NCBI GenBank assembly: GCA_015680685.1
Contig: MNCI01028890.1
Span: 120,938 to 184,937 of the forward strand
Direction: 5' to 3'
Source of the DNA: Gnetum montanum
Taxonomy: Eukaryota; Streptophyta; Gnetopsida; Gnetales; Gnetaceae
Length of the DNA: 64,000 nt
A model generated the notes under the pieces. That model was not told the origin of the DNA and made no database searches. It saw only the letters and a program-made list of their open reading frames with translations. Made by a program: the position numbers and the translations under genes. Shown one piece after another: positions 55,391-64,000 of this stretch (positions are counted from its first letter, which is position 1; each line of letters begins with the position of its first letter).

Positions 55391-55410
55391 GTTTCTGGCA
55401 ACAGTGCCAA
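55391..55410 (-). other. primer-binding site, tRNA-Asp type (Athila-like)
   Basis: On the minus strand TTGGCACTGTTGCCAGAAAC lies directly after the LTR end. It matches the Athila tRNA-Asp site TGGCGCCGTTGCCGGGGA with only G/A and C/T differences. Confidence 0.8.
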
Positions 55411-56245
55411 TGATGATTGGTGAGGTACCCCTACACTCAACCATATGAATATGAGCGCTTCATACATGATTCAATCAAACTCTATAGATGGACTAGCTAT
55501 GGTATCTAGATAGTTACTTGTAGATCACAGTTCACTACCTTCCCACCTGGACTAGTATTAGCTTGTCACATATGGTTTAGTCCAGAGTGAGGTGTATGAT
55601 GTGTTCCTACACTAATGCTACTTCTGGGTATGATGGGAAATAATATCAACTAAGCTAGGAGAGAGAGGGTGAGAGAGAATCTAAACTAGCCTAAGTGTGA
55701 TGACCATATGTTCCTTAATCACCCATACACATCTTGGACCTCATGCATGAATACCACTAGGATTACCAAGTACATGGCCTAGGTATGTTATTGGGTTACC
55801 AAGTAGTCATACTTAAATGCTTGTGATTAAGTTGTACTTATTCTATGTTACAGGAGATAAGGGTAGAGAGATATTAACTAAGAAAGAAATAAATAACAAT
55901 AACAATTAAATAATTAAGCTAAGTGGATGCTACAATGATGAAGTAGTCTCGATCTTTATTGTCGGTCATGTGCGTGTCCAAGTACATCACACTCAAATAA
56001 GGATGTGATACAATTACAATCATCACACTATAGGCATGCACTGGGAGAAAGGGTTGAGAGGAAAAACTGACAAAAATTCCCTACCTTAATATTAAAAACT
56101 AGCCCCTAAAAAAATCCACCTACCTCTTATTTATAGATGAGGAGACAGACTGTGATATCGTGTATCCGATATTGTGTCTAGGTTGCAATATCGCGTACGT
56201 GATATCGTGGATGCGATATCACAGCCAGCAATTCATGACTCAACA
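55411..56245 (-). repeat. 5' LTR of the Athila-like element
   Basis: 835 bases; on the plus strand TGATGATTGGTGAGG to ATGACTCAACA. It is followed by TSD CTTGA (56246-56250), matching 30301-30305. GATATC palindromes cluster at 56150-56222. Confidence 0.92.
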
Positions 56246-56250
56246 CTTGA

Positions 56251-57340
56251 TAATCATTCATATTAATTAATAATTCCATGTTTTCTATCATGTCATAACT
56301 ATAACCACTATCAACATACAAAACATCGTTACCTGAGTATTGATAAGGTGTTATGACCATGGACTTTTTAGTCTTCTCTTTAATGAAAAACTTCTCCACT
56401 GATTCGTTTTCCTCCTTAGAGTAATTTGTTACACACTTTTGTTGAAGTTTCTTCTTCATCCAACAATATAAATTATTATTATTATCTTTATGTCAAAAAC
56501 CATATCATTTTCTTTCTTTATATTTGTTTAAATAAAATTCACCTTGGTCATGTCTACATCCTCTATCACAACCACCTCTTCATTCTCAACCACATCCACA
56601 TCCTTGATTAGAGGACTCCTTGAAATCATTTTTATTGACTATAGGTTCTTCCTTATATTATCTAGATCTAGAATGCATTTGCTGTTGTCTCTTCTCTTTG
56701 ATTGATTCTTTTTTTGAAGGTCTTTAGGCTATCAATGAGCTCAACCATGGTCAATCTTGATAGATCTCTAGTCTCTTCAATTGCAAAATAGAATGAATTA
56801 AATCATCTAGCTAGAATTTTGAGAACCTTTTTCACAATTTTTTATTCTTCCAATTTTTTTTTCTAGCTTGAAGACCATTCATAACCTTCTGTGCTTTGCT
56901 AATATATTGGTAAGTATCTCACACTCCCTCATTAAGAGGGTCTTAAAATCTCTATTAAGCATTTATACCATGACCATCTTGACCATTCGTAATCCTTTGT
57001 AAACTACCTCTAGAGCATCCCAAGCATGTTTTGCATAAGCATACTTAGTAATCTTTGGAAAATTTATTTGATCCATGCTAGTTTGGAGAAAGAACAATGC
57101 TTTGGCATCTCTTCTTCTTGTCTCCTACTTTAACCTTATTATCAAGAGCTACAAATGATGTAGGATCTATGATATCATTAAAAGTGAAGAAGATTAAATC
57201 TCATAGATCTTGATAAATCAAGGTGGTCTTCATCTTGGTAGCCTAGTACTCATAATATTTCCTAGTAAAAACAAAAACTTGAAGAGATATAGTACCAACA
57301 TTATTTTATATCATGATCTATAGAAGCTTCTACAAACAAA
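56251..57340 (-). pseudogene. gag and protease start of the split copia element
   Basis: From about 57330 downward the minus strand gives a copia gag (QVFVFTRKYYEYWATKM, then LARKKIGR-type remnants) with many stops. It then reaches the protease start NDVLYVDSGYSYDMIEN, which keeps the DSG active site, just before the reading is cut at 56246 by the Athila-like insertion. The sequence is AT-rich and heavily decayed. Confidence 0.8.
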
Positions 57341-57360
57341 TCTAACTTTTTGATACCAAA
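57341..57360 (-). other. primer-binding site of the split copia element
   Basis: On the minus strand TTTGGTATCAAAAAGTTAGA follows the LTR end. It resembles the tRNA-iMet site TGGTATCAGAGC with two differences. Confidence 0.75.
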
Positions 57361-57627
57361 TGAAAGAACTAAGGAACCTACAATTCTAATGAAAGAACTT
57401 AAATAGAAAAGAACACACATAAAATGAAAGCATAAATACTAAATAAAACTCTTTTATTAAACTTCATAATAGAGAGAAGTATTTATACAAGAGTACGTGC
57501 TAATCTTGGAATAGTAAGAATCATGAGATTATGATTATGATGGTAAGCATAAATGAGACTTATTAGAGAAGATCTAAACATATATCTATGGATCTGTGTT
57601 GATGCATAAATTTTGGTTGCACCAACA
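57361..57627 (-). repeat. 5' LTR of the split copia element (267 bp)
   Basis: On the minus strand it runs TGTTGGTGCAACC to GTTCTTTCA, next to the PBS. No 3' LTR was found near 29170, so the other end of the element is lost. Confidence 0.75.
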
Positions 57628-57685
57628 CCTATGGAAAAACTCTTTTGAGGAGACTACTGCTTAGGGTGCCTCTCGTATGGGTATG

Positions 57686-58529
57686 TGATGAGTGGCGAGA
57701 TACCTCTACACTCAACCATACAAATACGAGCGTTACATGCACGATCCGGTCGAACTCCATAGACTAAGTGCCTACACGCCTCATGGAACACTTAAGGTTA
57801 ATTATTTGTTGTCTTCCCAGACTTACTTGTATTTGTCACGGTTGTATGGTTAAGTAAGTCTGAGGTATATGATTTTTATATGTTTTCGATTTTATCTTCT
57901 ATGTTGATAAGGTGAAGGGTGAAGAGACTAATTAGCTAACTTTAACTAACTAACTAAGCCTTAATTAACCTAGCATCAATATCTGTTCCCACTTACCGTT
58001 CACACCCTAAACTGATGCAACCTTGGTTACCAAATGCTAGTCGTTGCTGGGATCACAAAGCGTAACACACGTGCTCGAAGCGATCGTACTGAGACCCTTA
58101 ACTAGGAGAGAAGGGTTGAGAGAGATTTAATCAACTAATAAAGCATTAAATGATAAACAATAAGTAATAGTAAATAAAATTCTATTTAGCCTATTCCATG
58201 CACTTCAAGGTTTATTCAAGAAGTTTGTCTTTATTGCCGTACACAAACTTGTGTTCAGGTACAATATTTGCTCTAATAAATATCCGTTCACTTTGGAGCT
58301 CCTACTGCAAGCACATGGAAATTATTCTATCTCTTGAGGCATCAAACTACTAGAGTTTTGCTATGGGCTAGGCCTAGAATGAGAAACAAGGGAGAGCCAC
58401 CTCTTATTTATAGATTTGATGGCACACTGCGATATCGTAGGGGAAGACGCGATATCGCGTACGTGATATCATGGGGGATGCGATATCACGTACGTGATAT
58501 CATGGACCATGCAATATCGCATCCCATCA
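57686..58529 (-). repeat. 3' LTR of the second Athila-like element
   Basis: 844 bases; on the plus strand TGATGAGTGGCGAGA to ATCCCATCA. It contains the perfect 20-base palindrome GATATCACGTACGTGATATC at 58482-58501 and related copies from 58427 to 58520. Confidence 0.88.
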
Positions 58530-60373
58530 TACCCCTATGAATGAATAAAAACTCATCCTCAAGTTCCTTACAAAATATTGGTATAGTATGGGATTATTGA
58601 CTCAAATGGAACTAATGGGATGACATGTGAATGGATCATCTTTACAAGACAAGACAAGACTAGTGTTCACAACAACAAGAGTGAGCACTTTATACATTTG
58701 ACATCAGGCCTCACTTGGTAGCTAAGAAAGAGAGAGAGAGAAAGAAGTTTTGCTACTATCATTGCCAAGATTATGTCTTTCGTTGTCCATTTGTAAGCTC
58801 TCCATCGGTCTTGCTCCTTGCATAGCTGCTTTTAGCACTGCTCCATTCCATGTGTTCCCTCCAAATCCAATCCATTTTTGTATGATTTCCATCTTTACAC
58901 ACAACACAGTCTTTATATTAGCAAGGGTAAATGAATCATAATGCAATTGATACCTTGCTTCGGTGAAAGGTCCATTGGCTGAGTTGTGGTATGGCTGATA
59001 CAGATCTGAAGATATAATAATGAGGACTACCAAAGTGTAGGGGTTAGGAGAAAATCAAAAAAATTTGGGTTTGGACCCCCATGACTAAGAGCAAACCTTC
59101 AGTAGTGATAGAATGGAGAAAGAATAAAGAATAAGAAATATGGAGAAAAAGAAAAAACTATAACGTCGATGAAATGAATGTCAAGCTGGAAATGAACAAA
59201 ATAAAATAGATTACAAAAAATGTTAAGGGAAAGAATTTAAGTGGTGCACCAAATAGGAATGTCAATGGGTCCTTCCCAAAGTAGGCTCATGCGCTTAATG
59301 CCCTGACAAACCCACATTTAAAGAGTTCGTAGGCCCTAGGAATGTCATTTGAAACAAGAGTTAAACTCTTAACCACAAGAATTTACTAAAAAGAAAACAA
59401 TGCGTCAACCAAAATATACACTAATGATACAACCGGCAATGAGGTGAACAATGGAGAGAAGGATGGGGAGAAGAGAATGGAATGGAATCCCAAGAACAAG
59501 GTCGTGTATAGCCCCTGGTGTATTTTTTGGTTAATGTGACTTAGCAGATCCCATTCCAAGTCCAGCCTCAAACAAACCACTTCCAGTGACTTCGCATTAA
59601 TGCAATCGGCCAATCCATCCCCTTGAAGTAACAAGAATGCCTTCACCAAAGAGCCACCACCATTTCGATGAAACGAAGGAGGAGAGAATGGAAAGCGAGA
59701 AGGGCCTTAGTTAGAGGGAACATTTTTATTTTAGTTCCATAGCTAGTGATTGTAGCCCAAATGATTATTTCATCTAAGGGGTGTGCTTTGAATTCTCACT
59801 TCTCTTTTTTCTCTTTTTGTTGTTGTTGTTGTTTTTTGTGTTTATGCATGAGAACCACACCATGCAAAGACTTTGTTAGTTTTATTTTCTCAGCTTCCAG
59901 ATAATTGAGTAATGTCGAAATAGTAAGAAAAATCAAGAAGAAAACATCCAAGCACCCAAGAAAATGGCCAACACAAATGCATCAAGTTCCCTTGAAGTCA
60001 TACCCTTTTCAATCCTTGAGTCCTTCCTTAGTTTGAGAAATGCCCAGTCACCGATTTGTTAATAGTTCTTATTTAGAAAGGGACTATACATTTTCAAGCC
60101 AAGAGAGACCATAGAAATCTATGGATATATGGATGAAGTGAACTCATTACCTGCTATATCAAAAGGAACATACCTTAGTATCAACATCATAACTTAAATG
60201 TAAAAACCAAACATTAGTAATCAATAGAAAAACATTTCATACCATCATTAAGAACACTTATTGGATGAAAAACTTAACAAAATGGATAAGTCACACACAC
60301 ACACACACACACAAAAGAAATGAAAAAGTATGAACAATGTTGTAAAAAAAAATAAGAAAAGTTAAAGAAATTT
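58530..60373 (-). other. non-coding region between integrase and 3' LTR
   Basis: Holds short ORFs without recognised domains (for example 58722-59033 and 59386-59649, minus), a (GA)n run at 58727-58742 and a (CA)n microsatellite at 60291-60313. Blocks at 59233-59340 and 59960-60070 match the nested Athila-like element. Confidence 0.6.
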
Positions 60374-61700
60374 TTAAAACAAAAATGTGTAAAAATAAAA
60401 ATAAAAAAGAACTAAGGGCCTCGAGTTATTAGCACAGGTGTCCATCTTCCCCATGATTGAATGGAAATGGAGAGATACAAAATAAGGAGCATGGTTGTCT
60501 GCTATCAAAGTTATGAGTTGCATTGGCTGTTCTTGGTTCATGGAAAGGTTTGGTTTATTGCACATTGACCAGTAATCTCTTATCAAGGGTTTTGGCCTTG
60601 TATATTGTCATGGTTCCCGAGGGAAAGGTCGTATGGATAATGTAGGGTCCTTCCCACAATGTTTGAAATTTCGTACGTTATGGTACATGCGCAGGGTTCT
60701 TGTAAAGGACCTTGTCTCCTAGTTGGTACTTAACCTTTTGAATATTTGAGTCATGATGTTGTTTGTTTGTGCCTTGTGTATCTCGTTTGATGACAGGGCA
60801 ACCAATCGATTCTCGTCTAGCACGTTTAGAGACACCAATCTTTATTTTTGTGCTAGATTGAGGTCAAGGTGGAGGTCACATGCCATGGATAGTGTACAGA
60901 GCTCAGTTTGAATTGGAAGTTTTGGGATTTTTCCTTACACCAACTCATAGGGAGAGTAGCCTGTAGGGAGTTTCCATGTGGAGCGGTATGCCTAGAGAGC
61001 ATCGTTTAGTTTCATGCTCCAATCTCGCCTAAATTTGCTAATTTTTCTCGTTAATATTCTCATAATCTCCTGATTGGTGACTTGGCTTGGCCATTGTCTA
61101 GGGGGTGATAAGGTGTGATCAATTTATGTTCAACCCCTAAGCGTTGCATCAACTTGCGAAAGGTTGCACCTGTAAAATGTGTTCATTATCAGAGATGAGT
61201 GCATGTGGCACACCAAACCTATTTACGATTTGTTGTTGTAAAAATCCTACAGTTGTAGACAATGTGCAATCTGTTACAGCTGCTGCTTCAACCCATTTGG
61301 TTAAATAGTCAACAAAAATAATGATATAAGCTTTTCCATTGGACATCGATGTAATAGGCCCCATAAAATCTATTCCCCAAATATCAAAGGGTTCTAAGGG
61401 TTGAATCCATTGTTGCGGATCCTCTATTCTAGTAGTCATTCCACCATCCTGTTGACAGTGCTCACAGGATTGGACAAATTGATGGGCATCCTAAAATAGC
61501 GTTGGCCAGTAATATCCTGCAAGCATGATCGTAATGGCCATTCGTCTCCCTACATAGTGGCCCCCACACAGACCCTCATGAGCATCTTGGAGAACTCTTA
61601 ATTGATCCTCATTGGGCACACACCATCGAACCAAGTCATCAGGACAGACTTTATAGAGTTGTCCCTTGATTTCCATGAAATACTTGGTTTTATGAAGAAA
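60374..61700 (-). pseudogene. integrase of the second Athila-like element
   Basis: Reading down from 61676: zinc-finger part (AHEGLCGGHYVGRRMA, then SCEHCQQ), core with FDIWGIDFMGPI (first Asp), KAYIIIFVDYLTKWVEA and NRFGVPHALISDNE (second Asp). After a frame change it continues with family-like sequence around the Glu region and a C-terminal part ending near 60374. TAG at about 61493 and later stops and frameshifts make it a pseudogene. Confidence 0.9.
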
Positions 61701-62260
61701 TCATTGCTTCTTCCTAAAGTCCAACCCCTGTGGTGTTTGTTGGGAAAGGAGATAAGTAAGAATGCTACTATACCAATTTGTTCCCGTGGGTTGGTTATTT
61801 ATTACACTAGCAAAGAGGGTTTCATTAGGAAAATGATCAGATACAGCATATTCATCCTCTTTGTTGTTCCAATGCAACCAAGATAAATGATTAGCAACTA
61901 CGTTCTTGGTGCCCTTTCGATCTACTATTGTTAAATTGAACTCTTGAAGGATTACCAACCAACGTATAATACAAGGGCTAACCATTGGCTTGTTCATGAG
62001 AAACCGAATTACACTATGATCTATATGAATGTACACTTTGTAGCCCAACACATAGTGCGTAAATTTATCTAGTTCAAACATGATAGCCATTAATTCCTTT
62101 TTGGTAGTTGTGTAGTTGAGTTGTGCACCAACAATACTCTTACTCACACAATGGATGTAATAAGAGTGTTTTTGTTCATCTAACTATGTTAGTATGGCTC
62201 CTAAGGCATAATTAGATGCGTTGATCATTATATGAAATGGTTTGGACCAGTTAGGGGCTT
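61701..62260 (-). pseudogene. RNase H of the second Athila-like element
   Basis: Ty3-type RNase H: QLNYTTTKKELMAIMFELDKF (Glu), YKVYIHIDHSVIRFLMNK (Asp) and WLVILQEFNLTIVDRKGTKN, then a linker to integrase. The segment before 62147 containing the first Asp is in poorer shape, with a TAG near 62190. Confidence 0.88.
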
Positions 62261-64000
62261 GTAGAATAGGGGTTTCCACAAGACTTTCTTTTAGAGTTTT
62301 GAATGCTCATTCACATTCCCTGGTCCATTCGAAGGATGCATCTTTTTTTGTTAATTCCACCAATTGTTTGGCAATCATGAAGAAGTTATCAATGAATCTC
62401 CTGTAGTAGCCAGTGTGTCCAAGGAATGATCGAATATCCTTGACCATTTCTGGCTGTCAAGTGATTCCTTGGATAACCTTTACTTTTTCCGGGTCTACCT
62501 CTATTCCTGATTGCAAAATCTTATGCCCCAGTACTACACCCTCTTGAACCATCAAATGGATTTTCTGCTAGTTGAGCTTTAGATTGGTTTCAACGCATCA
62601 TTTTAGCACTTGCTCTAACCAGTCTAGGGCTTGATCAAAGCTTTTCCTATAAGTGAAGAAGTCATCCATAAATACTTCCACTCCATTTCCTATCTGTTGT
62701 TGAGATATTCTTAGGACTAAACATTGGAATGTGGTGAGGGCATTGCACAAGGAATCTCCTATAGTAGCCAGTGTGTCCAAGGAATGACCAAATAACTTTG
62801 ACTGTTTCTAGTTGTTGAGTGATTCCTTGGATAACCTTTACTTTTTCCGAGTCTACCTCTATTCTTGATTGCGAAATCTTATGCCCTAGTACTACGCCCT
62901 CTTGAACCATCAAATGGCTTTTCTACCAGTTGAGCTTCAGATTGGTTTCAAAGCATTGTTTTAGCACTTTCTCTAACTGGTCTAGGGCTTGATCAAAGCT
63001 TGTCCCATAAGTGGAGAAGTTGTCCATAGAAACTTCCACTCCATTTCCTATCTGTTGTTGAAATATGCTTAGGACTAAATGTTGGAATGTGGCGGGGGCA
63101 TTGCACAAGGAATCTCCTATAGTAGCCAGTGTGTCCAAGGAATGACCAAATAGCTTTGACCATTTCTAGTTGTCAAGTGATTTCTTAGATAACCTTTACT
63201 TTTTCCGGGTCTACCTCTATTTTTGATTGCGAAATCTTATGCCCTAGTACTATGCCCTCTTGAACCATCAAATGGATTATCTACTAGTTGAGCTTTAGAT
63301 TAGTTTCAACACATCATTTTATCACTTGCTCTAACCAGTCTAGGGCTTGATCAAAGCTTGTCCCATAAGTGGAGAAGTCTTCCATAAAGACTTCCACTCT
63401 GTTTCCTATCTGTTGTTGAAATATGCTTACGACTAAACATTGGAATATGGCGGGGGCATTGCACAAGCCAAATGGCATTTTCTTATATGCGAACGTTCCC
63501 TAGGGACTAGTGAATGTTATTTTGGCTTGATCTTTTGGTGCTATTCATATTTGATTATATCCACTATACCCATCTAGAAAACTATAATAGCGATGTGCTG
63601 CTATAGTTTCCAAGACTTGGTTGACGAACGACAATAGAAAATGATCTTTGAATGTTTCCATGTTCAGTTACCTAAAATCTATACATATCCTCCATTTTCC
63701 TTCTTTCTTAGGCATGATTACTAGAGGACTAACCCATTCACTATCATTAATGAGATATATGAACCTAGCCTTGAGGAGCTATTCTATCTCTTCTTTCACT
63801 ACTTGTTTCAATTTTGGGTTCAATCGCCTTTGTGCTCGCTTCCGAGGCTTCATGGAGGGGTCTATGTAAATCCTATGTTGGCATATCCTAGGGTTTGTTC
63901 CGGTTAGCTCAGGGTATGACCAAGAAAATACTTTTGACCATTTATTGATTAATTTCAATAGGCTTTCTTTTTTCTTGGGGACAAGTTTTGTGTTGATAAT
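62261..64000 (-). pseudogene. reverse transcriptase of the second Athila-like element, with tandem triplication
   Basis: From the window end downward, RT blocks read EWVSPLVIMPKK, WRICIDF, YYSFLDGYSGYNQI, KKMPFGLCNAPAIFQ and a palm box reading VEVFMEDFSTY where F-x-D-D-F is normal. The segment from the palm box to GHTGYYRRF is then repeated: units 62394-62751, 62752-63109 and 63110-63467, each 358 bases. Since 358 is not a multiple of three, each repeat shifts the frame. Individual units still contain FMDDFFTY (62670) or SMDNFSTY (63020). Confidence 0.92.
62394..63467 (-). repeat. 358-bp tandem repeat, three units, inside RT
   Basis: The junction word GGAATCTCCTATAGTAGCC recurs at 62751 and 63109, replacing the normal continuation. 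The first and last boundaries read into normal RT. The units differ from each other at scattered bases, so this is not a simple assembly echo. Confidence 0.9.

Larger units (their letters stand above)
30306..56245 (-). mobile_element. Athila-like gypsy element without pol, nested in copia and itself interrupted
   Basis: The LTRs on the minus strand are 55411-56245 (5') and 30306-31141 (3'), with target-site duplication CTTGA. The PBS next to the 5' LTR matches the tRNA-Asp-type Athila site apart from transitions. Gag starts near 55269 and is interrupted at 54339 by the plus-strand Tat/Ogre-like element, resuming at 37093. No protease, RT or integrase follows. A long extra ORF (34107-31307) lies before the 3' LTR. 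Without the nested insert it is about 8.7 kb. It is non-autonomous. Confidence 0.9.
29170..57627 (-). mobile_element. split minus-strand copia element hosting the nested insertions
   Basis: The 5' LTR (57361-57627), PBS (57341-57360), gag and protease lie at 56251-57360. The part just downstream of the protease, through integrase, lies at 29170-30305. The two halves are separated by an Athila-like element with TSD CTTGA on both sides (30301-30305 and 56246-56250). Reading from one half to the other is continuous in protein family order. RT, RNase H and the 3' LTR are missing beyond 29170. It is the oldest layer of the nest. Confidence 0.85.
57686..64000 (-). mobile_element. second Athila-like gypsy element, 3' half (truncated by the window edge)
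   Basis: 3' LTR at 57686-58529, then non-coding DNA, then integrase, RNase H and RT on the minus strand up to the window end. LTR and internal blocks match the nested Athila-like element at 30306-56245, but this copy keeps pol and lacks the 2.8-kb extra ORF. The RT region contains a 358-bp tandem triplication. The expected TSD copy is GTATG (57681-57685); the partner lies outside the window. Confidence 0.9.

Noticed and set aside
54339-55410. Tat/Ogre-like element ending in a different gag as a recombination product
   Set aside because: The GATCT duplication and the resumed gag reading at 37093 show simple insertion.
1-64000. tRNA, rRNA or CRISPR-like arrays
   Set aside because: None were seen. 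The tRNA-like matches are primer-binding sites beside LTRs, and the short repeats are minisatellites without spacers.

Overview
This is a stretch of a large, repeat-dense plant nuclear genome. I see no intact host gene. Almost everything is LTR-retrotransposon sequence of different ages, plus fragments of host genes carried inside those elements and one decayed receptor-kinase pseudogene. Plant origin rests on the retrotransposon lineages (Ty3/gypsy Tat/Ogre-like and Athila-like, Ty1/copia with a tRNA-iMet primer site) and on plant gene fragments (TMK receptor kinase, plant arginine decarboxylase, AN1 stress-associated zinc finger, PMH-type DEAD-box helicase, LRR receptor kinase). A large-genome seed plant, possibly a gymnosperm, is an inference; the species is not shown.

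Layout. 1-7707: 3' part of a gypsy element (gag end, protease, an extra RNase H, RT, RNase H, integrase, a 3' extra ORF, 3' LTR). 7708-10704: AT-rich DNA with an inverted LTR remnant. 10710-13574: a young copia element whose coding region has been replaced by fragments of arginine decarboxylase, a GOST/lung-seven-TM protein and a TMK receptor kinase. 13800-15560: LRR receptor-kinase pseudogene on the minus strand. 16503-25890: a complete element of the same family as the first, with a perfect ATATC target-site duplication, giant (about 3.5 kb) LTRs that carry helicase and PPR-like gene fragments, and only gag-protease inside. 25896-29165: AT-rich, no gene.

29170-57627: a three-level nest. A minus-strand copia element was split by a minus-strand Athila-like element (30306-56245, TSD CTTGA). 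That element was itself split by a plus-strand Tat/Ogre-like element (37094-54338, TSD GATCT). 57686-64000: the 3' half of a second Athila-like element, with a 358-bp tandem triplication in its RT.

The most unusual feature is an antisense, multi-exon gene (about 43263-47390, minus) between the protease and RT of the Tat/Ogre-like element. It has GT-AG introns whose phases agree across five consecutive exons, and it begins with an FCP1/NIF-type phosphatase-like domain. Other points of note are an RNase H domain placed before RT in a continuous frame, LTRs of one family with different gene cargo, and amber stops shared at the same sites in two copies.

All coding regions are decayed. In-frame stops are mostly TAG at positions where the family has Gln, consistent with deamination of methylated CHG sites. 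All readings were made by eye from conserved motifs; no database search or alignment program was run.
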